NCBI GenBank assembly: GCA_011037195.1
Contig: JAAEAF010002366.1
Location: 80,249-144,248, forward strand
Direction: 5' to 3'
DNA length: 64,000 nucleotides
From: Triatoma infestans
Lineage: Eukaryota > Arthropoda > Insecta > Hemiptera > Reduviidae
Positions 9,966-21,440 of this stretch are shown one piece after another. Below the pieces are notes generated by a model. The model worked only from the letters and a program-made list of their open reading frames with translations, was not told where the DNA came from and did no database searches. Every line of letters begins with the position of its first letter. The stretch's first letter is position 1. The position numbers were made by a program, and so were the translations under genes.

Positions 9966-10951
9966 ATTTTGTTTTACGGCCATTTTGTTTGGGTGGTGGG
10001 TTTTCTCCCACCTTCACAATAGTTCCATGTATGCGGTGTGCATTCACCTTCATGTTTGAGTTTCCCACATATATACACCGCTTCTGTAGCCTTACACCTG
10101 GTGGAAGTGTGCCCAAACCTTTGACATTGGAAACACCTCGTGGTGAAGGTATGTACGGGCGCACATTCAGCTTGTGCCAAGGCAGCGTCTGCCATTTGTG
10201 GCGTCTTCGGGCGGTCAAATGTGAGGATAAGGGAGGCAGTATCCTCTAAGGATCCTTCCTGCCGCCGCTTAATCCGTCTTACCTCCACCATGCCCTTGTC
10301 TGCCAGACCCTCTTTTATGTCTTCCAAACTGCTGTTAAGAAGTTCCGAAAGGGATCACACCTTGGGAGGTATTTAAACGCTTGTGAGGACCAGCTTCTAA
10401 ATCGGCATCTATATACTTCTGTAAGTTTAAGATGGCTCTTATCTTGGTGCGACTGTCTGCTTCAATACAGATAGAGCCATCATTAAGCTTCCTAATACTC
10501 TTGGTTTTGCCCAAAGAATGTTTAATAAATTTGTATAACTTAAAGGAGCATTCGTTCGTGAATGAACCTTCCTTCTTTTTAACAACAAAAAATCTACCCC
10601 AGTTGTCTTCATCAAAATCAATAAATTTATTTCCTGTCTCATTATACTTCCGGTGGCCGCCCTTGGCTTTCTTCATCGGCGGGGAAGAAGGGCTATAAGG
10701 TTGCCATGTAAACTGCATCCCAGATATTTTTTCCAGAGATTTGTCCATGTCCACGCTAGGTCTTTTGCCAGTAAAATCCGAGGTCGATGAGGGATTTGTG
10801 ATTGGGGAATAGGAGAGATGGGAATAGAAAAGGATTGAGTTGGATTAGGGTTAAGGATAGGGAGAGGGTTAATTGCAGTAGGAAAAGGATTTGGGTTTAG
10901 CAGCTGGTGAGTTGGTGGGCAAGGCCCAGTAATGTCATTATTATTTTCCAT
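9965..10951 (-). pseudogene. LINE ORF1 (Gag-like nucleic-acid-binding protein), frameshifted
   Basis: Probable start at 10951 (MENNNDITGPCPPTHQLL), proline-rich N-terminus, then a shift into the frame reading DKSLEKISGMQFTW and FIDFDEDNWGRFFVVKKKE, then another into 10327-9974, which contains a CCHC zinc knuckle (CFQCQRFGHTSTRC) and a degenerate second one (YICGKLKHEGEC with further Cys/His). This is the layout of ORF1 in I- and Jockey-clade LINEs: a basic, proline-rich head, a middle fold and zinc knuckles that bind element RNA. At least two frameshifts; not translatable as one protein. Confidence 0.75.
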
Positions 10952-11590
10952 AATAATTTTATAAATTCATCGAGGTACGTGGTCCCACCTCCTCGGACGA
11001 TCAAATGCACCCGGTTACTATCCGGGTAGACCATCGCACCTCGATATAGTCAGGTGCCACGGAAGACAGCGTTCCAATACCAAAGCATCGACCCATTCCT
11101 CCGCGGCCCCCCTCCTAACTCTACGAACCTGCCTGAGGCGGAATTCCCTAGCCTTCTTGGAGTCGGGCTATCCCCCAGATAGGGCTCTCAGGTAAAGACA
11201 TGTGTTGGGATCGGACGCCCGCAGGTCGTCGTCTCCCTCAACGCCCAGGTTCCTCTTTTCCACCCTAGCCCCAAAGCCTCGTGCCGGCAAGCACGAGGGA
11301 GAGATATTTATACTCCGAGCTCTCAACGGGGTGCGTGTCCTTGTTCATGCAGTGTGTGTGGTCGTCTGTAAAGTGTCAGTGTTCAGGTGTGAGTGAGTGT
11401 GTGTGTGGTGGGGAGCTCAAGTTTACCTGTGGGTGCGCTGTACACAAGTAGTTGCACACATCAACTACCTCTGAGGTCCTATGTGTAGTGTGTACTGTCA
11501 AGGGTGTCAGTATGAGTGTATATGTAGTGTTGTTAGGCTGGGAAATCCGCAGGGACGCCTAGATCCCTGAAGAAGTGGCTAGTCCACTTC

Positions 11591-11703
11591 CCCCTACGGG
11601 GCTATTTCTTTATTATTATTATTATCATCATCATCATCATCATCATCATCATATCATCATCATCATCATCATCATCATATCATCATCATCATCATCATCA
11701 TCA
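11591..11703. repeat. (TTA)n and (TCA)n compound microsatellite
   Basis: A TTA run passes into long TCA/CAT runs with two ATATCA interruptions. It abuts the 5' end of the LINE on its left. Confidence 0.9.
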
Positions 11704-11899
11704 CCTTCATACTCATTGTTATATTCCTTAAGTGCTCCACTTTATGATTAATATCTCGTTCGTTTCTTGTTATCATCATTACCACTGCTCATTTCTATCA
11801 TTTCAATCCATACCCAATGTTTCTTTAATTTTTTCTTTTTTTTGTAATGATTGATATACAAAATTATATAATTTGTTAACTGAAATTCATATTGCGGTG

Positions 11900-14310
11900 A
11901 CAAAAGTGGGTCAATTTCCAAATTGTTATGATCAAAAACTGAACTCTTAAAGAATTATAATATGGACATTCTGTTAGGAAATGTTCTAGGGTATCTCTTT
12001 TAAGTAACAAACTTGTAAAACAATAATTATCAGGTTTCAATTTAAATTTTTTCCCTTTCGTATAAATAGACGGATATTTACTGTTAATAAGCCTTAATTG
12101 GACTAATTATCTTAATTTTTCAATATGTATATAACTTTAAGGAATGTCTCTCTACTGCCGAGGTTGCTAATTAATCTAAAGTGGGCGTTAAATCTGGAAT
12201 TCAAGACATTATAACATCAATACATAATCAATTATTTCGGAATTTACTTTTTAAATTGTTTGAGTTTTCTTCAAACTTACTGGGTTTTGTTCTTCCCATA
12301 TATCTAAAGCACCAATTCTACAAAGCATTCAGAAGACTCTCAGAAGAATATAAGAGATTTGATTTTATTAGTGAATTAAAAAGACGTTTTTTAGAGCCTA
12401 TCAGACTATCAGACATAGCGTGATAATATTTTCATTAGTCTAGAAATAATTACCTAACTTTTATTTACAAAAGAGCTTTATTTACAAAAGCTTTTTTGAA
12501 TTTTCCTGAGGATGATAATGGCACACCCAAATAATTAAAAGTTTTTACTAATTTTAGAGGTTGATTATTGTAAGTGAATCCATTATTTATTTCAAAATTC
12601 CCAGATTTAGTGAAAGGCATTACAACTGTTTTTGAAATATTGACGTGTAGATCATTTTTAACTCAGTAATCATTGAGTAAAGTTAATTTAAACTGCACAC
12701 CATGCCAGGAATATGCTGTAATAACATTATAAATCTTGCTTACTGTTTATATTAATGCCACTTGCTCCATTTTTTCTAAAGTAATCTACTATATCACAAA
12801 TATATAAACAGAACAGTAGTGGGCTTAACTTTCACCTTGTAAAACCCCACGTCTCACTTCTATTGGTTTGGAATAAAAATGATTTTTTTCAATAGTGATT
12901 TTTGCATTTTCATAGATTTGTTTAATGACACGAATATATTTTGAGCTTATAATCAATATCGAAAAATTTAAGCCATAATTTTTCATGAGGTATTGTGTCG
13001 AACGTTTTCTGAAAATCTACAAAAATTACAAAAGTTTTCCTTCTCTTTAGTGTTAGTTATAAATTAATAGCGGAAGACAAAGTAAATATTGCATCCGTAC
13101 TCCCTCTATCTGCAAGGAACCCTAGTTGCTCATCGGGAATAATATTATTATTTTCCACCCAAACAAAATTATTTTCCACCCAAAAATTTTAACCACACAA
13201 TTTATAAGAGTAATGCCCCTGTAATTTGATAGATCTTGAGGTTCACCTTTTTTATATAATAATATTAATTTTGTTAAGCCCCAGTTTTTAGGGACAACTT
13301 CGCGACTCCATATTTCATTATACAAATTCAGCGGATAGTGTGACCAAGCCGGTGTAAGAAACTTATAACACTCATTAGGAACCCAGGCGCTTTTTTTGGT
13401 TTACTGCTGTTAACACTTTGCAGAAGTTCCTCAGTCGAGAACGGATCGTCTAAACCTTCATTGCGAACACCATAGTAATGAATAAAATCATCACAACTAA
13501 GGAGATCAACTTGATTTATATCTTTATAAATCTTTTCCCACTCTTCTAAATCTATGGGATTAGAATTACTTCAAAACGGTTTTTGATCATTAGTATTTCT
13601 AAACTGGGTTTTAATATACTCGTTGTAATTTTTCTTCGCGGTAACTAAATATTTATTATAACATGCTTTAGCGGAGCGGTATAATTTCAAATCTTCCTCT
13701 GAAAATCCGCTTCTTCTGTAATCTCTTAATCTTTTATCCCCTAATTTTTTGGCTTCCTTGCAATCACTGTTAAACCATCTGCTAATATATATATTCTCAC
13801 AATTAGTTATATTTTTAATGATACCTGCACTTATTGCTGCAGCTTGAAGAGAGCAGGCAAGGTTTTCGCTTAAATCAAATTTAAATTATTAATTATTATT
13901 AAAATAAATATTGGGGGAATTATGTAAAATTCCATGAAAAACATTTAAAGCCCTCAGATGGCCTAATTATCGTTTTACTAGCACCCACCGACTCACATGA
14001 ATGTTTAGTTTTAATGACAATTTCACATAATAAGTGATCGGAAAGATGAGATAAATTTGCATTTATTTTAAAGTCCGCGCATTAGATAATTCACCCACAA
14101 GTCAATCACACTACTGCCCTGATGACCCAGAAATGTGTAATGAGCGGGGATGTCACTCGAGGATCTTCCACTACGCAGAATTAAACCCAAATTTGTATGG
14201 AGGGGAATATGAAAAATTTTCTCCAAAATTTGGTGATTTTTTTTGGAATTTACGTTTATGAGATCCGGGCCTCCGAGAATGCAAAAGTATGTTGTGTCAA
14301 ACAATCGTAT
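11900..14310 (-). mobile_element. Decayed CR1/Jockey-superfamily LINE, family A copy 1
   Basis: Minus-strand fragments in the right order: an APE-endonuclease end at 14304-14068 (SGRSSSDIPAHYTFLGHQGS and SVIDLWVNY), RT N-terminal motif at 13325-13122 (VPKNWGLTKLILLYKKGEP then LSNYRGITLINCVVKIF), and AT-rich RT remnants down to about 11900. Many frameshifts and stops. The same family appears on the plus strand at 27.6-30.5 kb and the minus strand at 31.0-36.2 kb. Confidence 0.7.
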
Positions 14311-14373
14311 GACTTATAAAGATAAAAGTTACAAATTTTCTTCAAATTTCCAATTCTCTTATTAGATGTTTAC

Positions 14374-14690
14374 TTGTCTTCAGAGTATATTAGAAGTAAT
14401 GTAATGAATGTGAAGGAGAATCTTGTAGAAATAATAGAAAAGCAGAGGTTACGTTGGTTTGGGCATGTGGAAAGGATGACGGATGGATGGCTACCAAAGG
14501 AAATTTTGGAATGGGAAGTAGAGGGCAGAAGGAAAAAGGGAAGACCTAGGAAAAAATGGATGGACGAAATTCAAGAGGGTTTGGTTGGACTTGGATGAGC
14601 GAAGAGCAAGCCTAGGGTAGAACGGAATGGAAGAAGCTCATTGGAGATTTCCCACTCCCACTAAAAGTGGAACAATCCTAAAAAATAATT
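14374..14690 (+). mobile_element. RTE-type LINE C-terminal fragment
   Basis: Open for 74 residues: KQRLRWFGHVERMTDGWLP followed by RRKKGRPRKKWMDEIQEGL. This is the conserved tail of insect endonuclease-reverse transcriptase LINEs. No upstream RT motifs adjoin it; a 5'-truncated copy. Confidence 0.85.
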
Positions 14691-15340
14691 CAAAATGTTA
14701 TACCAAAGGAAGAATCTAATCTAAATTTTTGAAGAAAACTTAATCTAACCTCTCACCCCTTAAATGAAGTTTCTCGAGGATAGTAACAAACAAAAGTGCC
14801 AAGTCTCTAGATAAAGAGATAAATACTTACTTCCGGCCATACGAGGTTTTTTAAAACTCGGAACTTTTGCAACATATTTAATTCGAATTAATATTATTTT
14901 GATGAAAATATCGTATAATAATAAACTAATTAATACTTTAGAGGAAAACAATCCTACCTGAAAGCCGCCTTTAATGAGACTTTCCCAGAGAAATGTTTCA
15001 AATAAAAGTTGTAGCGCTCAATATGTATAGTTGATATTACAAAGTAAAAATCGTTGGAGCGATTGTTGATGAAAATTGTAAGTCTATTCAGTAAAGTGGT
15101 ACTTCCGGTTGAAGAATTTTGGTAGTCAATTTATAGTCGAATCCCATGGAATTTCATGCTTGAACTTGCTATTTTTCGTTTTTGAGCTTTGCTGTTCAGA
15201 TACACACACACACACACTGACCATTGTCTAAAAACCACTTTTTCAGACTCAGAAGACCTCAAAACGTTATTTCCAGTAAAAACTTGATAGCAAAAAATTT
15301 GGCACGATTAAAGTACTTCCTTTAACAAGGTAGTACATAA
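14690..15340 (-). repeat. HP repeat copy (minus orientation)
   Basis: Shared blocks 'AATTCGAATTAATATTATTTTGATG', 'CTTCCGGTTGA' and a (CA)n tract at about 15200-15215, ending with a degenerate hairpin 'ACTTCCTTTAACAAGG' near 15316. No coding content. Confidence 0.6.
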
Positions 15341-15384
15341 GTCCTTTATTTACTAGAAAATCCTTAGGAATAATCTATTTGGGA

Positions 15385-15775
15385 AGTATGTTTGGGATCA
15401 GCATAACTCAAGAATACGGAGAATTTCTGGTCCCATCATGGTGAATGGATTATTCAAGGAAGAATGCACAGCTAAAGCAACTCTCGCTATAAGGAGAATG
15501 ATCTGGTAACAGTGATTAAAATAGGACGACTTCGGTGGTTGGGCCATTCGCATGAACAAAATGGATGGTGCAGAGTGGCACCAGAAAAGCGTACGGAGGA
15601 CGCCCGACCGGGAAAAGACCATGGGAAGTCCCCGATAAGCAGGCTAAAATATGTTGAGAAGTCGACCTTGAAAATGAATATGAGACAGTGAAGGAGCAAT
15701 GGCATGTGTTGCAAACTTCTGGGGCATTTGGTTGAGGGAGAGATCCTTTACGATCCTAATAATAATAACTCAAGA
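15385..15775 (+). mobile_element. RTE-type LINE C-terminal fragment with tail
   Basis: The plus-strand frame near 15515 reads IKIGRLRWLGHSHEQNG, followed across frameshifts by the RRP..GRP.TRW-like region and a (AAT)n-like tail at about 15755-15770. Same domain type as the fragment about 1 kb upstream but a different sequence, so a separate insertion. Confidence 0.65.
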
Positions 15776-17420
15776 CTTAATAACTCAGCGAAAAGTAGAA
15801 GAAAATTGAAAATTGATATTTCATTCAGGTGCCGCCTTGATAATAAGGTTTTTGTGAAAATAGATGAACCGGCAATACCACTTTATCTAGTTTAAACTGC
15901 AGGTTTAAAGATCCACAAATTTACTTTGAAACATATCAAGAGAAAATTTATTTCATTCTTTTATATAGTTTCTCTATATATATTTTAAAAAAGGATAATT
16001 AAATTTTTGTAAAAAGTCCAAGTTTGAAGAAAGTAGATCAACCGGAAGAAGTTTATGAAAACAGATGGTGTTTTAGTACCATCCAAGCCAGTGCTTGTAT
16101 AATTGGTACAAAAAATGGGTCACTATGTTGTTTTCCTCTAAAGTGCTATTTTAGTTTATTATACAATTCTATCTATCATTTATAACAATTGTTTGTTAAA
16201 GGAGCTTCAATAAAAAAACCTTCTTCTTTTATTGTTCTTCTTTAATTCTTTTAGCCTTCTTTATTTATTGTTTTATTTTTCATTATAATAAAACTCGATG
16301 TTTCGACATCTGATTTACGCCATTTTCAAGAATTTAATTTTTTGCATACCATATACGATACAATTTGTGTTTTATGAAAGCATTCATTATTTTAATATTT
16401 TTCTCCTTCTTAAGTTTCACTATTGTTAAGTTTGTATAAAATAATTTCTATTTATAATTTTAATTAGTCCATTTTTTGAGTATAAACTCGTACATTGTAT
16501 TATATCCGACCAGATTATTAGTTATTGTACAGTATATTTTCAGTATTATGGATATGCAAATTTAAAAGTTAAAAAGCCATATGTTCAGGTATTAATTTTT
16601 TATTTTTAATTAGTAGTTACCTATATGTTATTTTTTATCCTCAAAATTGATTAATTAAAATTATAAATAAAAATTATTTTATACAACAATGATGAGATTC
16701 ATAAGTGAAAAATATTAAAATAATGGTTGCTTTAAAAAAACACAGTTTGTACCATATACATTATACAAAAAATTAAACTCTTGAAAATGGCGTAAATCAG
16801 ACGCTGAAACGTCGAGTTTTCCTTGTAATAAAAAATAAAACGATAAATAAAAAAAGCTAAAAGAATAGGTTTTTTATTGAAGCTGCTTCAACGAACAATT
16901 GTTATACTCTACAACCTACAATCTAATCTATAGATTTGCCTACAACCAAGAAAAACTTTTACTATCATTTATATAATATTAACGAATTAAACGTGATGCC
17001 AAAATTCCGATTTTAAGAAAATCGTTCGACCAGAAGTGCGTTTTTACTAAACAGTTTTTTTTTTAGTTTTAGCGATTTTCTCCATAAAATTATCGACGGA
17101 TTTCATTAGATGTGCTAACTGACTATGAATACAGAGACCTTATCACTTTTGTTAATAGCTTTTTTTTTCCGGGGAAGCTCATTTTAAAGACGTTTTGGGG
17201 GAGGAGGAATGGTTCTGCTTTCCTCAAAAAAGCCATTTTATTAAATTCTGGTTTTCCCGTTGATATAAAATTGAAGACAAATATACATTTAGTAAGAATA
17301 ATACTTTGAAAAGAATTAGTCAATTATAACTATGTAAATTGCAGTAAAAGAAAGTTGGGTGAGTGTTTCACAACCCACAACTTTTTTTTTTTGGTTTTCA
17401 GTTTTTGGAAGTTGTAAAAA
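15776..17420 (+). repeat. HP repeat copy (plus orientation), split by a foldback element
   Basis: The left part (about 15800-16186) has 'AAGTTTGAAGAAAGTAGATCA' and the right part (about 16906-17420) continues with 'CGACCAGAAGTGCGTTTTTAC', 'GAATACAGAGACCTTATCACTT' and the terminal 'GGGTGAGTGTTTCACAACCC'. The element from 16187 to 16905 lies between them. Confidence 0.6.
16187..16905. mobile_element. Foldback (giant inverted repeat) element, about 0.72 kb
   Basis: The left arm starts AACAATTGTTTGTTAAAGGAGC and the right arm ends with its inverted counterpart GAACAATTGTT. The arms stay similar through 'ATTTACGCCATTTTCAAG' (16313-16330) versus 'CTTGAAAATGGCGTAAAT' (16781-16798) and on to 'GTATAAAATAATTTCTATTTA' versus its complement, giving arms of over 300 bases around a loop of less than 100. 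No ORF. Arms are diverged, so it is not recent. Confidence 0.75.
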
Positions 17421-18470
17421 AAAGAGCTAATTATCAATCATTTATATAATTTAACTAATCTCATGGATAGCAAAGGTCATTCACCTAAACTTGATCACAT
17501 GGTCGATATGTATATCTCATTTAAATATCCATTAATTAATATATTGTACATCCTGGTAATAGCAGTACTTATTCATCTAAAACCAGGTTATTTATGTATA
17601 TATACATATGTATATATACATGTTTACAGATTTATTCCATTTGATTAACTAAATGCTATTTGATCATGGAATAGTATAGATTCTTGCTATATAATTGGCA
17701 CAAACTGTTGATTACCTTCTCCCACTAAGTCTAGCTGATTTTAATTAATTTACGAATTATAAACAGTCGGTAGGTGTAAAGGTCGTTAAACTGACTGAAA
17801 GGTGTATTTGTTTAATATTCAAATGAGTTTTCAGTAAAAATAATCAGTTCGCTTGTAGATAGAACATTTTATGCAACTCTAAATGTACAAATAAATAAGA
17901 AATTATTTCGCAATTACGCTAATAAACTTTTAGAATTATTATCCGGCAATACAGCGCCCAATTGAAAGAATTTTGCACTTGCCACGCCTTCCAAATGGGG
18001 GAGATATGGAGAGCGATGGTTTTTTTCTCTGTTAAGCACTGTGATTGGCAACTGTTCGATTGGCACTGTCTCAATAGGCTTTATATGTTTCCTGAGTGCC
18101 TCATCAACAGCCATAATTGTAACTGTTAAAGCTAATGTTTTTGGTTAAACAGGTCTACCGCTTTTGCAAAGGTTCCGTAATTAATTTCCTTCACTTGACC
18201 AATGGTATTCCACCACCAGACTTTTGATTAGGCTGCGAAAACTCAAACCTTTAAGGCCTGATTTCATAACTATCTCCGGATATATGAGAAAAGCTCTGAC
18301 CGCTGATTGTTCACAGCACCCAGGAGAAAAATGAGCTAGCAATTGCCAGATATCTCAGAGTGAGTTTTTTTAATACAATTAAAGGTCTGAGCTAGGAGGA
18401 CGCACTATCTGGTCTTCTCTTCAAATTAATTCTTAATACACGAGGCAAATAAGATGTTGAAATTTTTGGA
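17421..18470. other. AT-rich intergenic DNA, nothing recognised
   Basis: A 66-residue minus-strand open frame (18114-17914) is the only sizeable one and resembles no family I know. No terminal repeats seen. Confidence 0.45.
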
Positions 18471-19190
18471 AGGAATTTAAAATATGAAAGAAGCGTTCCT
18501 TAGTCTAGTCAAGGGCTTCTGGTAAACGAAAATAAAACCAAGTATTTACATGTTGGAAGAGCTGCCGGTCCTGCCGGTATAATATGGAACCGGTAGACAC
18601 TTTCATCTACCTGGAAACTCTAATAACCAGGGCCCAGAGGCACATTAGGACATTAAAGACGGGGAATGCAGGCGAATGGGTATTATTTTGATTGAACCGA
18701 CAGCTAAGAGTAGGCTGGTCTCTAGAAATGCTACAACGATTCTGTATAAAACACTAATTAGACCCAGGAGAAACCTACGGTTGAGAAGCTTGGGCTGTCT
18801 GAAGGGTAGATGATGCTGCAAAAGTTTGGAAGAAGAATTCTTCGACGTAAACATGGTCCAATAAAAGTGGTATGCCCTGGAGAAGGAAAACAAAGCATGA
18901 ATTGATTGCTTAAATAGTAAGGCATGGCTAATTGCGATAGGCGGGACAAGTTGCTAGAATGTCAGAGGCTGACATCACCAAAATTGCTGTTGGAAGGGAA
19001 ATTATTTCGATCTAGAAGAGTAAGGAAGTCCAAATTACGATAGATACTTGGTATATAGGAAGATGCCTGAAACCTGTAGGATATTAGAAATTGAAAGGTT
19101 GCTGTACAAAATAGAGAAGACTGACGGAAGCGTATCGAGGTGGCCAAGGCTCAGTAATGGGGTATTTCACCTACAAACAAATACACTAGC
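18470..19190 (+). mobile_element. RTE-type LINE 3' fragment, frameshifted
   Basis: Across frames: VDTFIYLETLIT (the 'FxYLG' step after RT), an EAWAV/RVDDAAKVWKKN stretch, then AGQVARMSEADITKIAVGRE. These match the order RT end, 'GSETW' region, 'GHVARM' region of insect endonuclease-RTs. Stops and frameshifts throughout. The three overlapping minus-strand open frames here are shadows. Confidence 0.6.
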
Positions 19191-20260
19191 TTAGAATTCA
19201 CATGTTAGACATTGTTGGGCTTAATTACTGCCTGACTATCGGAATCATCCTCTTATAGTGGGGATTCCATTTTAGAATCTCCTTACCACAACATGTAATA
19301 GCCATGAGCTACGCTTGAAAGCCTTTAGCGTACTTATCTAATGTTAGTTTTATGCTTTTGGCCATACTTCTTCCGACTCCGACTTCTTCGGCTCCGACTT
19401 CTTCCACACTTTAAGAGCCGTCGTTATATCATATAGAATCCTTAGAGACAAGCGGACTACCCACTTCATCTTTCCAGCTACCGTTAACAAATACCTTCTT
19501 GTATGCCTCCGACTAGAACTAACTTTATGTGCAGTGGTGTTCTCTCCATTCCGCATGCGCACAACGGTTCATCTTTTTTTAACAAATCAGGTCTATATCA
19601 TTTGACATAAATAGTAATGTGATTCCAAGCATTCCGCGTTTTTCTACAAATCTCTTATTATGGCCTTCCCGCTTTAATTTCCATTTTTTTAACATTATGT
19701 GTTGGATTACTGTCTCGGGTAAAACTACTATTCTTCACCTATTGTTCTGATGCATAAATCGTGCAATAAAGGAAAGAAACACAAGAAAAAACTGTTGGAA
19801 AAGCGTATAATAGCCTCTAGACGTCTAGAGGTCATGAGCCCCCCCCCCCATGACTTTTGTTAAATCCCAAATGTGAAGTAAGGACAGACAGTTCTTATTC
19901 ACTGTCTAGACCGAACAGTAATAGTAAACTACAACTTTTGTTAGTATGTGAATAAAGAAAAAATTCCTGGGCAATCTTTTCTGCTGATTTACAGCAGCCT
20001 ACCGGATATAGATGTATTGCCTTGTGTTATGTGTTTAAGTTTTGGGAATAGAGTCCTTACTGCCCTCACTCTTCTCTCGCTAGCTTGATAAAACCGGAAG
20101 TGCGAGCAAGCAAACTTCCTGCATGATTTTTCCACACACGAAGCCCTCCCTATCCAACTTTAGTTCCGTTACCCTTGGTAACCACTTTCTAAACTTCCCT
20201 TCTCAGCCTGCTTTCTTTTTTTTATTGATTTAATTTTTCCTTCTTTCATTTAGAAAATCT
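19191..20260. other. Intergenic DNA, nothing recognised
   Basis: No gene, no clear repeat. An imperfect direct repeat 'TCCGACTTCTTC' lies near 19370-19410. A poly-C run lies at about 19840-19849. Confidence 0.4.
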
Positions 20261-20910
20261 ATACATTTATAATTATTACTTTCTCTTATCGCTCGCTATA
20301 AGAGGTAGTATTGCGATCTGTCAGATTTTCGATCTAGAGTTTTCACCAGAAATACACGTTTTAAGATCCCCCGGGTATGGAAACGTGGTTTTAGAAAAAG
20401 GTCTGTATTGTGCGTGCGTGTGAACAGCATAGCTCGAAAACAAAAAATCTTAGAAGTTCAAACTTGATATTCCGTCTAGGTATATCACCATGGATCTGAT
20501 TGGAAGTTATCTGACAAAATTCCTCAACCGGAAAGTGTTCTTTTTTCAGAAAATCGCGAAAAACTTAACAAAAAATATTCAGGAACTTTGAAAACCTTAG
20601 TGTCTCATGGGATGGTCCTAACTAAACATATTAAGCTCCAGGTTCGTGTGATTTTTCTTTTTTATTTCTCTTACCCTAGTGAGAGGAAGTGTTGCGATAG
20701 TGCCAGATTTTAGAAATTGAGTTTTCACCGGAAATACTTGATTTGAGGTCCCCTGAATACGAAAAACATGTTTTTAGCGAATGGTCTGTGATTGTTTGTT
20801 TATTTGTGTGTGTGCGTGTAGGTGTTTAGAAGCATGAGAGTGTTTTATATGAGTCAGTTTTTTTGTACGTTCATGCTTGATTTCCGTACCAGCAGATTTC
20901 GTACTTGTCC
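20261..20910 (+). repeat. Two tandem HP repeat starts (plus orientation)
   Basis: The first hairpin-like start, 'CTCTTATCGCTCGCTATAAGAG', lies near 20283; a second, 'CTCTTACCCTAGTGAGAGGAAG', lies near 20663. Each is followed by 'TTGCGAT', 'GAGTTTTCACC.GAAATAC' and a GT tract with 'GTGTGTGCGTG' or 'GCGTGCGTGTG'. The second ends early near 20900. Confidence 0.65.
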
Positions 20911-21123
20911 ATAACATCTGCTTAATTTTTGTTTTTAAGTCTCGAATGAGGATTCAATGCTACTCTACTATCTAAATACAGTTCTAGGTAGCGTACCTGC
21001 GTCGAAGTCGGTATTTCTTTATTGTTGAAATTTACCGTAGGACAAGTTTGTGAAAAGTTTGGACAAAGTGAAAGTAATCTCCGGTATTTTATCCGTCGTA
21101 GCATACATATTAGTTTTGTTCCT

Positions 21124-21153
21124 GACCGGTTTCGGATTTTCATCCATCGTCAG
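21124..21153 (-). ncRNA. Hammerhead-ribozyme-like motif (left arm)
   Basis: Minus strand: CTGACGA (21153-21147), one extra T (21146), stem GGAT, loop GAAA, stem ATCC (21145-21134), GAAA (21133-21130), palindromic CCGG (21129-21126), then T and C (21125-21124). Known: a hammerhead needs CUGANGA, helix II, GAAA, helix III and UH. The extra base between CTGACGA and helix II departs from the consensus, so activity is doubtful. Self-complementary CCGG would make helix III only between two molecules, as in dimeric hammerheads of some retroelements. Confidence 0.4.
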
Positions 21154-21328
21154 AGCAAATTCACCAAGTTCGTGTAGACAGTTCACTTCAACGAAATGTT
21201 TCTGTAGACTCACTACAATGAGACTACAAGATTGAGATTTACAGTGAGACGGTAGGCAACGACTACAGTGAGTCTTCAGAAACATTTCGTTGAAGTGAAC
21301 TCTCTCCACAGAACTTGGTGAATTTGCT

Positions 21329-21358
21329 CTGACGATGAATGAAAATCCGAAACCGGTC
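21329..21358 (+). ncRNA. Hammerhead-ribozyme-like motif (right arm)
   Basis: CTGACGA 21329-21335, T 21336, GAAT with GAAA loop and ATCC (one mismatch in the stem), GAAA 21349-21352, CCGG 21353-21356, TC 21357-21358. Same layout as the opposite arm with one decayed stem base. Confidence 0.35.
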
Positions 21359-21440
21359 AGGAACAGAACTGATATGCATGCTACGACGGACAAAATACCG
21401 GATGTTATCCAGCATTGCGGGCTCACCCACATTTTCAACA

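Larger units (their letters stand above)
9310..11590 (-). mobile_element. I/Jockey-like LINE deletion derivative (ORF1 joined to the end of ORF2)
   Basis: Minus-strand order: GC-rich 5' UTR (about 11590-10952), ORF1 (10951 to about 9970), then directly the extreme C-terminus of ORF2 (about 9965-9676), then a 3' UTR with repeated 'CTAATAAATAC' units and three hairpins. The whole RT and RNase H region is missing, so the element cannot mobilise itself. A mixed (TTA)/(TCA) microsatellite abuts the 5' end at about 11590-11703. Frameshifts in ORF1 show decay. Confidence 0.7.
21040..21440. mobile_element. Foldback element with a hammerhead-like core on each arm
   Basis: The arms are inverted copies: 'GTCGTAGCATACAT', 'CTGACCGGTTTCGGATTTTC', 'GTCAGAGCAAATTCACCAAG' on the left and their complements on the right, around a loop of about 60 bases at 21190-21260. 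Arms are roughly 150-170 bases and about 90% alike by eye. The open frames reported across them arise because the arms mirror one another. Confidence 0.75.

Noticed and set aside
16290..16330. Possible hammerhead core in the 0.72-kb foldback (CGAAACATCG on the minus strand)
   Set aside because: CTGANGA is not present at the required place (CTTGAAA instead) and no helix II pairs properly.
17914..18114. 66-residue minus-strand open frame
   Set aside because: Not AT-run driven, but no recognisable family, no splice or promoter context and no second copy; too little to call a gene.
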